Positions 1 through 8,294 of a stretch of 38,791 bases of DNA are shown here, piece after piece. How positions within the stretch are numbered: the first letter of the stretch is position 1; every line of letters starts with the position of its first letter. This stretch comes from Lachnospiraceae bacterium. Its GTDB lineage: Bacteria > Bacillota > Clostridia > Lachnospirales > Lachnospiraceae. The position numbers and the translations under genes were made by a program. Location of the stretch: contig JAFPAQ010000009.1 in assembly GCA_017424235.1 (NCBI GenBank), positions 1 through 38,791 on the forward strand, written 5' to 3'. The notes beneath the pieces are model-generated. The model did no database searches. It saw nothing but the letters and a program-made list of their open reading frames with translations, and was not told the origin of the DNA.

Positions 1-77
1 ACGGCTGCAACCAATATTATAATTGTATAAATAACTTCTTTTGAGCGAAGGACAACTATTTTGGTGTTAGAGCTCAT
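1..77 (-). CDS. N-terminal fragment of a small membrane-associated protein (truncated by window edge)
   Basis: Reading the minus strand, an ATG at 77-75 opens a frame that stays open to the window edge, giving 25 residues (begins MSSNTKIVVLRSKEVIYTII). An AGGTGG ribosome binding site lies 7 bases upstream of the ATG (85-90 on the + strand). A short basic stretch is followed by a hydrophobic run (IYTIIILVAA), as expected for a single N-terminal membrane anchor or uncleaved signal. It is divergent from glnA, so the two share the intergenic region 78-317. I do not recognise the family from so few residues. Confidence 0.5.
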   Translation of the reverse strand, partial: MSSNTKIVVLRSKEVIYTIIILVAA

Positions 78-317
78 TTATATACCACCTTTCAATTTAT
101 ATGCACTCTCGTAAGCTTTTAAACAGATGCCAGGAGTACATATTATGTATTTGGGAGCAGTTTATTTATTTAATAATATGAATATAGATAACATAATATT
201 CTTATTGGTACGGAGTTAACACTTATAATTGACAACAATAACAGAAATGTGTTTTTATATAACAGTAGTATGAATTTTCTTATAAATGAGAATTAAAACG
301 AAAGGAAAGATTTATAT
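78..317. other. Divergent intergenic region upstream of glnA
   Basis: This stretch separates the truncated minus-strand gene from glnA. A TTGACA box is at 229-234, but the A/T-rich sequence that could be its -10 (254-261) lies at a longer than ideal distance. A TATAAT at 224-229 is an alternative -10 with only a weak -35. I searched for a terminator with a T run or an ANTAR-type hexaloop hairpin, as seen before gltB, and found neither. The glnA ribosome binding site (AAAGGAAAG) is at 301-309. Confidence 0.4.
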
Positions 318-1649
318 ATGGCAAGGTATACAAAACAGGATATCATAGACCTGGTAGAGGAAGAAGATGTTGAGTTTATACGAATGCAGTTTACTGATAT
401 AGAGGGCAATTTTAAGAATGTTGCAATTACATCAAGTCAGCTTGAAAAGGCACTTAACAATGATTGCATGTTTGACTGTTCTCTGGTAGATGGGATGCCA
501 CCAACCGAGAATGCGGATATGTTTCTGTATCCGGACCTGGATACATTTACTATTTTCCCATGGCGTCCACAGCAGGGAAAGGTAGCAAGATTTATATGTG
601 ATGTTTATCGTGCAGACCGTACTCCGTTTGAAGCTGACTGCAGATATATTCTCAAGAAGGCAATAAAAGAAGCAAGTGATATGGGATATACATTTGAAGT
701 AGGTCCTGAATGTGAGTTTTTCTTATTTAATGCAGATGAGGATGGAAGACCAACTACAAATACTAATGAACAGGCTGGCTTTTTTGATATGGGACCACTT
801 GATAATGGTGAGAATGCAAGACGTGATATTGTATTAAATCTTGAAGATATGGATTTTGTAATAGAGGCATCACATCATGAAAAAGCACCTTCACAGCATG
901 AGATAGACTTTGAATATGATGAGGCACTTGCAACTGCTGATAATATTATGACTTTTAAGCTTGCTGTAAAGACTATAGCAAAGCATCATGGTCTGCATGC
1001 TACATTTATGCCAAAGCCAAGAAAAGATTTCTTTGGCTCAGGCATGCATATAAATATGTCATTAAATAAAGACGGAAAAAATATTTTTGAAGATCCTGAA
1101 GATATAAATGGTCTTAGCAAAGAAGCATATTATTTTATGGGTGGACTTATGAAGCATATAAAGGGAATATGTGCAGTGACCAATCCTCTTGTAAATTCTT
1201 ATAAAAGATTGAAACCGGGATTTGAGGCACCTGTGTATGTGGCATGGAGTACAGCCGGAGTAAATACCATGATAAGAATACCTAATATACGTGGTGAGCA
1301 TACAAGAATCGAGCTTCGTTCACCAGACCCTTCAGCTAACCCATATCTTGCAATAGCTGCATGCCTTAAGGCAGGGCTTGATGGAATAAAGAATAAAATA
1401 GAGCCACCCAAAGAGGTAAAGGACAATATAAATATTATTCCTGAAATGGAAGCTTACAACAGAGGAATAGAAAAGCTTCCTACAGACCTTCTGACAGCCT
1501 GTGAAGAGATGAAGAAGGACAATATAGTAAGAGAATTGCTGGGTGAAAGTGTTTTTGAGCAGTATTATGAGTCAAAGATAGCATCATGGAATGAGTATGA
1601 TTCTCAGGTAACTAATTGGGAGATTGAGTCATATCTTTATAAGGTTTGA
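318..1649 (+). CDS. glnA: Glutamine synthetase, type I (GSI-alpha-like)
   Basis: Catalyses ATP-dependent condensation of ammonium with glutamate to glutamine, the entry point of ammonium assimilation in the cytoplasm. The 443-residue length matches the short GSI-alpha form of Bacillus and Clostridium. Visible signatures are an N-terminal beta-grasp domain, the metal-binding EVGPECEFF around residues 127-135, EASHHEKAPSQHEIDF from 183, the GSGMHIN histidine motif, NSYKRL from 293, and RGEHTRIELRSPDPSANPYLA. The NLYDLP-like adenylylation segment of the beta form is not recognisable, so control by feedback and transcription is more likely than by adenylylation. ATG at 318 has an AAAGGAAAG site about 9 bases upstream. 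The next gene, 36 bases on, is an ANTAR regulator, an arrangement known for clostridial nitrogen-assimilation genes. Confidence 0.97.
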   Translation: MARYTKQDIIDLVEEEDVEFIRMQFTDIEGNFKNVAITSSQLEKALNNDCMFDCSLVDGMPPTENADMFLYPDLDTFTIFPWRPQQGKVARFICDVYRADRTPFEADCRYILKKAIKEASDMGYTFEVGPECEFFLFNADEDGRPTTNTNEQAGFFDMGPLDNGENARRDIVLNLEDMDFVIEASHHEKAPSQHEIDFEYDEALATADNIMTFKLAVKTIAKHHGLHATFMPKPRKDFFGSGMHINMSLNKDGKNIFEDPEDINGLSKEAYYFMGGLMKHIKGICAVTNPLVNSYKRLKPGFEAPVYVAWSTAGVNTMIRIPNIRGEHTRIELRSPDPSANPYLAIAACLKAGLDGIKNKIEPPKEVKDNINIIPEMEAYNRGIEKLPTDLLTACEEMKKDNIVRELLGESVFEQYYESKIASWNEYDSQVTNWEIESYLYKV

Positions 1650-1685
1650 TAACAGTGCACTTGATTTTTGGTTGGAGGTGTTGCT

Positions 1686-2234
1686 GTGTCAAATATAATA
1701 GTTGCCTTTGCCAAACCGGAAGAAGCTAAAAGCATTAAAAATGTACTGGTAAAAAATGGATTTAGCGTTGCAGCAGTTTGTACCTCAGGTGCACAGGTGC
1801 TTAGTTATTCAGATGATTTTAATGACGGAATTATTATAAGCGGATATAGGCTTACTGATATGATATGTGTTGAACTGTCACAAAATCTTCCAAAAGGATT
1901 TGAAATGGTTGTAATGACCTCACAGAGGTTACTTTCTGATATTACGGGAACCGGAATAATAGGACTTATCATGCCATTAAAAGTGCATGAACTTGTAGAA
2001 ACCATAGGTATGATGTCCCAAAATCAGACCAGACGCAGAAAGAAACTAAGGTCAAAACCAAGGGTTCGTAATGAGGAGGATGAGACTATAATATTAAAGG
2101 CAAAAGCTCTTCTCATGGAAAGAAACAATATGACAGAAGAAGAGGCGCACAGATATCTGCAAAAGCACAGTATGGATAATAGTACTAATCTGGTGGAGAC
2201 TGCTCAGATGGTATTGGCAATAAATGATAAATAA
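1686..2234 (+). CDS. ANTAR-domain antiterminator with pseudo-receiver domain (nitrogen regulator)
   Basis: RNA-binding regulator of the ANTAR family, expected to stabilise a hexaloop hairpin in target leaders and block terminator formation. Residues 1 to about 115 form a receiver-like fold, but where a phospho-acceptor aspartate is expected the sequence is IIISGYRLTD, so it looks like a pseudo-receiver. A basic linker (TRRRKKLRSK) precedes the ANTAR domain near the C-terminus, with AKALLMERNNMTEEEAHRYL and the trailing SMDNSTNLVETAQMVL. I choose GTG at 1686, because GGAGGTG at 1674-1680 is 5 bases upstream. An earlier in-frame TTG at 1668 overlaps that site. The product is 182 residues. The position after glnA matches the clostridial glnA-nitR arrangement. 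A probable target is the gltB leader at 24043-24088. Confidence 0.88.
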   Translation: MSNIIVAFAKPEEAKSIKNVLVKNGFSVAAVCTSGAQVLSYSDDFNDGIIISGYRLTDMICVELSQNLPKGFEMVVMTSQRLLSDITGTGIIGLIMPLKVHELVETIGMMSQNQTRRRKKLRSKPRVRNEEDETIILKAKALLMERNNMTEEEAHRYLQKHSMDNSTNLVETAQMVLAINDK

Positions 2235-2264
2235 AAGTAAATAAATGAAAAGGACAAAATTATT

Positions 2265-3110
2265 ATGAAATTTACAAAAATGCATGGTTGTGGAAACGAT
2301 TATCTTTATATAAATGGCTTTGAGGAGAAGCTTTCTTCCGAAGAAAAGCCTGACTGGGTGAGAAAGGTAAGTGACCGACACTTTGGAGTTGGTGGTGACG
2401 GAGCTATCTTTATCAATCCCGGTAAAGAGGCAGAATTTGAGATGGAGATGTACAATGCAGATGGTACTCGTGCACAGATGTGTGGAAATGGTATCAGATG
2501 TGTTGCAAAGTTTGTATACGATAAGGGACTTACAAATAAGACAAGTATAACAGTAGAGAGCTTTGGCAAGGTAAAATATCTTGATCTTACATTAGGTGAA
2601 GATGGCAAAGTGGCTTCTGTAAAGGTTAATATGGGTGCTCCAATACTTAATGCAAAGGAAGTACCTGTTGTATCGGACAATGACAAAGTCATAAATGAGC
2701 CTATAGTAGTAAATGGTGATACTTATAATATGACCTGTGTATCAATGGGTAATCCACATGCTGTAGTATTTCTTGAGGGATATGATGATCTTAAGGATTT
2801 CGAAATAGAGAAAATCGGACCATTTTTTGAGAGTCACGAAAGATTTCCTGAAAGAGTGAATACTGAGTTTGTACGTGTGATTGACAGACAGACAGTGCAG
2901 ATGAGAGTGTGGGAACGCGGTACAGGAGAGACTCTTGCATGTGGTACAGGCTGCTGTGCTATTGCGGTTGCATGTGTGCTTAATGGACTTACAGACAATA
3001 AGATAACAATTCAGGTACTTGGTGGAGAGATAGTATGTGAATGGGATCAGGAGAAAAATCTTGTGTTTATGACAGGTCCTGCTACTACAGTTTTTGAGGG
3101 TGAAATTTAA
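2265..3110 (+). CDS. dapF: Diaminopimelate epimerase
   Basis: Interconverts LL- and meso-diaminopimelate in the lysine and peptidoglycan precursor pathway. The 281-residue product starts MKFTKMHGCGNDY, the family's N-terminal signature. It has the two catalytic cysteines of the PLP-independent racemase mechanism: Cys73 in MCGNGIRC and Cys226 in LACGTGCC. The glutamate- and arginine-containing segment RVWERGTGETLACG is also intact. The ATG at 2265 follows an AAAAGGAC site. It lies 30 bases after the ANTAR gene and 16 bases before the MBOAT gene with no terminator between them, so it is probably co-transcribed with both. Confidence 0.96.
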   Translation: MKFTKMHGCGNDYLYINGFEEKLSSEEKPDWVRKVSDRHFGVGGDGAIFINPGKEAEFEMEMYNADGTRAQMCGNGIRCVAKFVYDKGLTNKTSITVESFGKVKYLDLTLGEDGKVASVKVNMGAPILNAKEVPVVSDNDKVINEPIVVNGDTYNMTCVSMGNPHAVVFLEGYDDLKDFEIEKIGPFFESHERFPERVNTEFVRVIDRQTVQMRVWERGTGETLACGTGCCAIAVACVLNGLTDNKITIQVLGGEIVCEWDQEKNLVFMTGPATTVFEGEI

Positions 3111-3126
3111 TTAAAGAGGTGTAAAA

Positions 3127-4554
3127 ATGCTTTTTCCTAGCGAAGTTTTTTTGTTTGTGTTTTTACCAATAGTAGTGACAGTATATTATGCTTTTCTTAG
3201 AAAAACAACAGTGGCAAAAAATCTTTTCCTGCTGGCAGCAAGCTTATTCTTCTATGCCTGGGGAGAGCCTGTATATGTTTTTTTAATGATAGGCACTATT
3301 ATATTTAACTGGATATTTGGTATTTTGGTTGATAAGTTTAGAAATAATAAAATCATTGTAAAGCTGGTATTTGTTTTGATGATACTGGTAAATCTGGGGA
3401 TACTTGGCTGGTTTAAGTATGCGGGATTTACAGTCCTTCAGATAAACAGATTCCTCCACACAGCTATAAATGTTCCTGTTGTGGCACTGCCTATTGGTAT
3501 TTCGTTCTTTACATTTCAGGCTATGTCCTATGTTATTGATGTATACAGAGAGCGTGGAAAGGTACAGTACAATCTATTTTATGTAGGTCTTTATGTATCT
3601 TTGTTTCCACAGCTGATAGCAGGTCCTATTGTAAGATATGAGACTATAGCTGATCAGATAGAGAACAGAAAAGAAAATTTCAGTGATTTTTCAGCAGGTG
3701 TTACAAGATTTTGTATAGGTCTTGGCAAGAAGGTACTTGTTGCCAACAATATGGCTGTTATAGCTGATAATGCATTTGCACTTATTATAAATGGTGAATT
3801 TCAGGCATCTATGGGTATGGCATGGCTTGGTGCCATAGCATATACATTACAGATATTCTTTGATTTTTCAGGTTATTCTGATATGGCAATAGGTCTTGGA
3901 CAGATGTTTGGATTCAGATTTGAAGAGAACTTTAATTATCCGTATATTTCAAAGTCGGTATCAGAGTTCTGGAGAAGATGGCATATTTCACTGGGCTCAT
4001 GGTTTAGGGATTATGTGTACATTCCACTTGGAGGAAGCAGGGTGTCAAAGCCAAGACTTATATTTAATACATTTGTTGTCTGGCTTCTTACCGGTATATG
4101 GCATGGTGCTAACTGGACATTCATTGCATGGGGACTTATGTATTTTGTCATCATTACTGTTGAGAAGCTTACAGGCCTTGACAAGAAGGATAAATGGTGG
4201 GGACATATCTACACAATGGTACTTGTCATTATTGGATGGGTAATATTCAAGTCAACAGGTCTTGGTACAGCAGTACTTTATATAAAGGCAATGTTTGGTA
4301 TCGGGGCAAAGGGACTTATTGACAAAGCTGTGTTTGCATATATTGCTCAGAACTGGATTTATTTTGTATTAGCCATAGTGGGATGTGCACCACTTATGCC
4401 TTATATTGATAAAAAGATGAATAAAGATAAAGATGGAGCAGCTGCTATGGTATGGAACATTTTTTATGCGATTGCCATTATTATTTGTCTTGTAGTAAGC
4501 GTATCGTTCATAAGTAACAATGCGTATAATCCTTTCATCTATTTCAATTTTTAG
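3127..4554 (+). CDS. MBOAT-family membrane O-acyltransferase (AlgI/DltB-like)
   Basis: Polytopic membrane O-acyltransferase that moves an acyl group, usually acetyl, across the membrane to an extracellular acceptor. The 475 residues are mostly hydrophobic, with many membrane segments from residue 1 onward. Family signatures are PQLIAGPIVRYETI, SEFWRRWHISLGSWFRDYVYIPLGGSR, and LLTGIWHGANWTFIAWG, which holds the invariant histidine at about residue 326. The downstream gene encodes a periplasmic-type SGNH hydrolase-like partner 12 bases away, its ribosome binding site overlapping this stop codon. The pair resembles AlgI with AlgJ/AlgX in polysaccharide acetylation. The acceptor polymer cannot be told from sequence; a capsule, exopolysaccharide or wall polymer is possible. 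Confidence 0.93.
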   Translation: MLFPSEVFLFVFLPIVVTVYYAFLRKTTVAKNLFLLAASLFFYAWGEPVYVFLMIGTIIFNWIFGILVDKFRNNKIIVKLVFVLMILVNLGILGWFKYAGFTVLQINRFLHTAINVPVVALPIGISFFTFQAMSYVIDVYRERGKVQYNLFYVGLYVSLFPQLIAGPIVRYETIADQIENRKENFSDFSAGVTRFCIGLGKKVLVANNMAVIADNAFALIINGEFQASMGMAWLGAIAYTLQIFFDFSGYSDMAIGLGQMFGFRFEENFNYPYISKSVSEFWRRWHISLGSWFRDYVYIPLGGSRVSKPRLIFNTFVVWLLTGIWHGANWTFIAWGLMYFVIITVEKLTGLDKKDKWWGHIYTMVLVIIGWVIFKSTGLGTAVLYIKAMFGIGAKGLIDKAVFAYIAQNWIYFVLAIVGCAPLMPYIDKKMNKDKDGAAAMVWNIFYAIAIIICLVVSVSFISNNAYNPFIYFNF

Positions 4555-4566
4555 GAGGAACGCAGA

Positions 4567-5712
4567 ATGAAGCTATTAAAAAACAGAAATAATATCATTA
4601 CTATTGCATTTCTGATATTTATTCTGACAATACCTGCCGTCTCTGTGATTAGGAATGTATTGCCGGAGAAGGACAGAGAGCTTACTGAGGCAGAGCGCAA
4701 TGTACTTGAAAACAGCGGTTCATTAAATGAAAACAGTCAGGAAGGTGCTGATACCGAAGAGAGTGTCCAGGCGGATGTCCCTGCACCGGAGATAACTCCA
4801 CAGCCATTTACATTTGCTGTTTTACAGGGAAAGATAAATGACTTTACAAACGGACTTTTTGGACGTACTAAATTAATTGCATTTAATACCGGACTTACTT
4901 CGTTTTTAACGGGTGGTACTTATATAGAGTCAACTCAGTCACTTATGGGCAAGAATAATATGTTCTTTTACAAAACCGAGCTTGATGGACATCCTATCTG
5001 GGACTATATGGGTATAAACCATTTTACTGATGACGAGCTTGCTGCAATCAAGAATAACCTTGAGGCTACCAAAAAGCATCTAAATGACAGAGGTATAGAG
5101 TTTTATACCATGTGTATACCAAACAAAGAGATAGTTTATCCTGAAAATATGCCGGATACTATTGCAAGGGTAAACGAAGTGTCAAGAGGACAGCAGCTTG
5201 ATGAGTATCTTGAAGCCAACAGTGATGTCACTTATGTATATCCCTTGAAAGAACTTCTGGCAGGAAAAGAGAAGGATCAGATTTATTATATTACTGACAG
5301 TCATTGTAACCAGAAAGGTTCTTTTATAGCAATGCAGACCTTCTTTAAGGAGGTATATGGAACATATGCTGATCTGGATTCGGTTACATTTGAGGTGCAT
5401 GCTACTGACCATTCAGGCGATCTTGCATTTATGGCAGGTCTTGCGGACAAGTACAAGATAGATACTGTATATGTTTTTGACAAGGAATCAGCAGATAAGG
5501 AACAGTATAAAGACCAGGTGTTACTATATCTTGGAGATTCCTTTGGTGGATTTTTATCTACGATTTGCAAGGGCTATTATAAAGAGGTTCACTGGTATCA
5601 TCCAAATGATTTTTACTATGGAATGTTAGATGAATATAATCCCGACATAGTGATATGGGAACGGGCAGAAAGATACTGTGAGACATTTGCAGAGCCGATA
5701 TTAGATAAATAA
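4567..5712 (+). CDS. AlgJ/AlgX-like SGNH hydrolase-fold protein (DHHW type), MBOAT partner
   Basis: Predicted extracytoplasmic, membrane-anchored partner of the MBOAT protein. Residues 10-27 form a hydrophobic anchor, followed by a Glu/Pro-rich linker (about 40-75). The body carries an SGNH-type set: the Asp-x-His pair in TDSHCNQKG (Asp244, His246) and the serine in LYLGDSFGG (about Ser325). The order, with Asp-x-His before GDS, is the circular-permuted arrangement known for AlgJ/AlgX/PatB-like acetyltransferases. By family logic it would pass the acetyl group from the MBOAT protein to a sugar polymer. The start ATG follows AGGAGG, which overlaps the upstream TAG stop, so the two genes are probably translationally coupled. 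No T-tailed terminator is seen after it. Confidence 0.82.
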   Translation: MKLLKNRNNIITIAFLIFILTIPAVSVIRNVLPEKDRELTEAERNVLENSGSLNENSQEGADTEESVQADVPAPEITPQPFTFAVLQGKINDFTNGLFGRTKLIAFNTGLTSFLTGGTYIESTQSLMGKNNMFFYKTELDGHPIWDYMGINHFTDDELAAIKNNLEATKKHLNDRGIEFYTMCIPNKEIVYPENMPDTIARVNEVSRGQQLDEYLEANSDVTYVYPLKELLAGKEKDQIYYITDSHCNQKGSFIAMQTFFKEVYGTYADLDSVTFEVHATDHSGDLAFMAGLADKYKIDTVYVFDKESADKEQYKDQVLLYLGDSFGGFLSTICKGYYKEVHWYHPNDFYYGMLDEYNPDIVIWERAERYCETFAEPILDK

Positions 5713-5805
5713 CTATTGCAATCTTATATTTGGTACAGTATTACGTACAAAATAAATGTTATATACTATTTTTAAAAAAATAATCAAAAAACTGAAAATT
5801 TTCTC

Positions 5806-5834
5806 TTGAAATTAAAAAAAACCTGTGCTATTAT
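5806..5834 (+). promoter_or_regulatory. Promoter of the aspS-gatCAB operon
   Basis: A TTGAAA box (5806-5811) and TATTAT (5829-5834) are separated by exactly 17 bases, close to the housekeeping sigma-factor consensus. This predicts a transcript starting near 5841, immediately ahead of the T-box leader. Confidence 0.7.
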
Positions 5835-5840
5835 CAAACG

Positions 5841-6171
5841 CATAAAAGAAAAGTCTTGGAATAAAAATTAATGACCAATATTAAATGCTATGAAAGAGAC
5901 TCCTTTCAGGGAAAGCGACAGGAAGGAAGCGTCACCGACTGAGAGCGCAGAACGTGGAAGCTGATATGGGGAACACTCTGGAGCAGACTATTTGAAAAAC
6001 TTGCGTTATTTATAAAAAACAGGTTCTAGTAGGGTAGTACGTTGACATGCGTTAAATGTAAGAGAGGATAGGATAGCAAGTGTTTTGAAATATCCTGTCA
6101 ATACGGGTGGTACCGCGGGTATATATCAGATTATCCGTCCCGGAATACGATTTGTATTCCGGGATTTTTTT
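5841..6171 (+). promoter_or_regulatory. T-box leader (aspartate type, GAC specifier) of aspS-gatCAB
   Basis: T-box riboswitch that senses uncharged tRNA and controls termination before aspS. The invariant T-box core GGGTGGTACCGCGGG is at 6105-6119. Stem I elements are visible upstream (GAGAGCGC near 5941, GGGAACACTCTGGAG near 5969-5984). After the stem strand GGAG, which can pair with ACTCC at about 5901, the specifier-loop strand reads CAGACTA, giving GAC (Asp) at 5986-5988. The leader ends in a terminator: CCCGGAATAC at 6139-6148, a 5-base loop, GTATTCCGGG at 6154-6163, then seven T. The presence of the T-box is certain; the specifier call is probable, since I placed it by eye from the stem. 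Confidence 0.93.
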
Positions 6172-6201
6172 GTCTTAATAAATTGAAAAGGAGACATTGA
6201 T

Positions 6202-7938
6202 ATGTACAGAGACATAACTATTAAGGAAATTGGTGAACAGCATATAGGACAGACTTTGAAGGTTGCCGGATGGGTAGAGAATATCCGTGACCATGGCGGA
6301 GTATCATTTATTGACCTTCGTGATATGTACGGAGTATTACAGATAGTAATGAGAAACACAGAGCTTTTAAAAGGCATAACAAAAGAGATGTGTGTATCCA
6401 TAGAAGGACCGATTGAAAAAAGAGATGAGGAAACTTACAATCCAAAGATTCCAACAGGTACAATTGAGCTTGAAGCAAAGACAGTTACAGTACTCGGAAA
6501 GGTATACAGTCAGTTGCCATTTGAGGTAATGACTTCAAAGGAAACCAGAGAGGATGTAAGATTAAAATACCGTTATCTTGATCTTAGAAATGCAAAAGTA
6601 AAGGAAAACATTATTTTCCGTTCTAAAGTAATAAGCTTTCTTAGACAGAAGATGACAGATATGGGATTTATGGAAATACAGACACCTATTCTTTGTGCTT
6701 CATCACCTGAGGGTGCAAGAGACTATATTGTTCCTTCAAGAAAATATAAAGGCAAGTTCTATGCTCTTCCACAGGCACCACAGCAGTATAAGCAGTTACT
6801 TATGGTATCGGGCTTTGACAAATATTTTCAGATAGCACCCTGCTTCAGAGACGAGGATGCAAGAGCAGACCGTTCACCGGGAGAGTTTTATCAGCTTGAC
6901 TTTGAGATGAGCTTTGCCACACAGGAGGATGTGTTCAAGGTAGGAGAAGAAGTACTTTCAGCAACCTTTGAAAAATTTGCTCCCAAAGGATTTGAAGTAA
7001 CTAAGGCACCATATCCTGTAATAAGCTATAAACAGGCTATGCTTGAGTTTGGAACAGACAAACCGGATCTTAGAAATCCACTTAGAATCATAGATGTGAC
7101 AGAATTCTTCCAGAGATGTACATTTAAGCCGTTTATTGGCAGGACAGTAAGGGCAATAAAGGTTCATGCGGAGATGTCAAAGGGATTCCATGAGAAGCTT
7201 TTGAGCTTTGCTACATCTATGGGAATGGGTGGACTTGGATATTTAGAGGTTGCTGAGGATATGACCTATAAGGGACCTATTGATAAGTTTATTCCTGAGG
7301 ATATGAAATCAGAGCTTGCTCTTCTTGCAGGACTTAGCGCAAAGGATACAATATTCTTTATAGCAGATAAAGAGGATAAGGCAAATTATTATGCAGGCCA
7401 GCTTAGAATTGAGCTTGGAAACAGACTTGATATTTGCGAGAAAAATGCATATCGCTTCTGCTATGTAAATGATTTCCCAATGTATGAGCTTGACCCGGAG
7501 ACTAAGAAGATAGGCTTTACACATAATCCTTTCTCAATGCCACAGGGAGGTCTTGACGCACTTATGAATGAAGATCCACTTAAAATACTTGCATATCAGT
7601 ACGATATAGTGTGTAATGGAGTAGAGCTCTCAAGCGGTGCGGTCAGAAACCATGATATGGATATTATGGTAAAGGCTTTTGAAATTGCAGGATATGATGA
7701 GGAAACTCTTAAATCCAAATTTGGAGCACTCTATCAGGCATTTCAGTTTGGAGCACCACCACATGCAGGTATGGCACCTGGAGTAGACAGAATGCTTATG
7801 CTTTTGAAGAATGAAGAAAACATAAGAGAAGTTATAGCATTCCCTATGAGTGGTTCAGCACAGGATATGATGTGTGGGGCACCAAATGATGTGACAGAGC
7901 AGCAGCTTAGAGAGGTTCATATTAAGATTAGAGACTGA
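6202..7938 (+). CDS. aspS: Aspartyl-tRNA synthetase, probably non-discriminating
   Basis: Class IIb synthetase charging tRNA-Asp and, if non-discriminating, also tRNA-Asn. The 578 residues contain the N-terminal OB-fold anticodon domain (VAGWVENIRDHGGVSFIDLRD), class II motif 2 (FRDEDARADR from about 215), the bacterial insertion domain in the middle, and motif 3 (PGVDRMLML, GVDR at 527-530). Residue 31 is His. In Pseudomonas aeruginosa AspRS, His31 was reported to support tRNA-Asn recognition, whereas discriminating enzymes such as that of E. coli have Leu at the equivalent place. The other residue reported there, near 82, is not a clear match here. Immediate linkage to gatCAB supports the indirect Asn-tRNA route. 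Confidence 0.97.
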   Translation: MYRDITIKEIGEQHIGQTLKVAGWVENIRDHGGVSFIDLRDMYGVLQIVMRNTELLKGITKEMCVSIEGPIEKRDEETYNPKIPTGTIELEAKTVTVLGKVYSQLPFEVMTSKETREDVRLKYRYLDLRNAKVKENIIFRSKVISFLRQKMTDMGFMEIQTPILCASSPEGARDYIVPSRKYKGKFYALPQAPQQYKQLLMVSGFDKYFQIAPCFRDEDARADRSPGEFYQLDFEMSFATQEDVFKVGEEVLSATFEKFAPKGFEVTKAPYPVISYKQAMLEFGTDKPDLRNPLRIIDVTEFFQRCTFKPFIGRTVRAIKVHAEMSKGFHEKLLSFATSMGMGGLGYLEVAEDMTYKGPIDKFIPEDMKSELALLAGLSAKDTIFFIADKEDKANYYAGQLRIELGNRLDICEKNAYRFCYVNDFPMYELDPETKKIGFTHNPFSMPQGGLDALMNEDPLKILAYQYDIVCNGVELSSGAVRNHDMDIMVKAFEIAGYDEETLKSKFGALYQAFQFGAPPHAGMAPGVDRMLMLLKNEENIREVIAFPMSGSAQDMMCGAPNDVTEQQLREVHIKIRD

Positions 7939-7964
7939 TGATCCAGTAGAAAGGGTGTAGATTA

Positions 7965-8258
7965 ATGGCTAATGTGATTTCTGATGAAACAATTGATTAT
8001 GTCGGTATTCTTGCAAAGCTTGAACTCTCTGAAGAAGAAAAAGAGCAAGCTAAGAAGGATATGGGAAGAATGCTTGACTATATAGATAAGCTTGCTGAGC
8101 TTGATACTACAGAAATTGAACCAATGTCGCATGTGTTTTCTGTACAGAATGTATTTAGGGAGGATGTCGTGACTAACGGTGATGAGAGTGAGAAGACTCT
8201 CCAAAATGCACCAGGTGCAAAGGACAATATGTTTATGGTGCCACGTACCTTCGAATAA
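7965..8258 (+). CDS. gatC: Asp/Glu-tRNA amidotransferase subunit C
   Basis: Small subunit of the GatCAB amidotransferase that stabilises GatA and threads through the GatA-GatB interface. The 97-residue product fits the family size. It starts [27 protein letters not shown], typical of GatC, and ends in the usual region around FREDVV and the alanine/proline motif [16 protein letters not shown] at 7965 follows an AAAGGGTG site. It lies 26 bases after aspS with no terminator, so it is in the T-box-controlled operon. Confidence 0.93.
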   Translation: MANVISDETIDYVGILAKLELSEEEKEQAKKDMGRMLDYIDKLAELDTTEIEPMSHVFSVQNVFREDVVTNGDESEKTLQNAPGAKDNMFMVPRTFE

Positions 8259-8294
8259 AAGAGGACATAAAAAAATAAAGGAGTGGATATAAGC

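Noticed and set aside
180-317. Possible ANTAR hexaloop in the glnA leader
   Set aside because: The best small hairpin has loop GAAATG, without A1 and G4, and there is no overlapping terminator.
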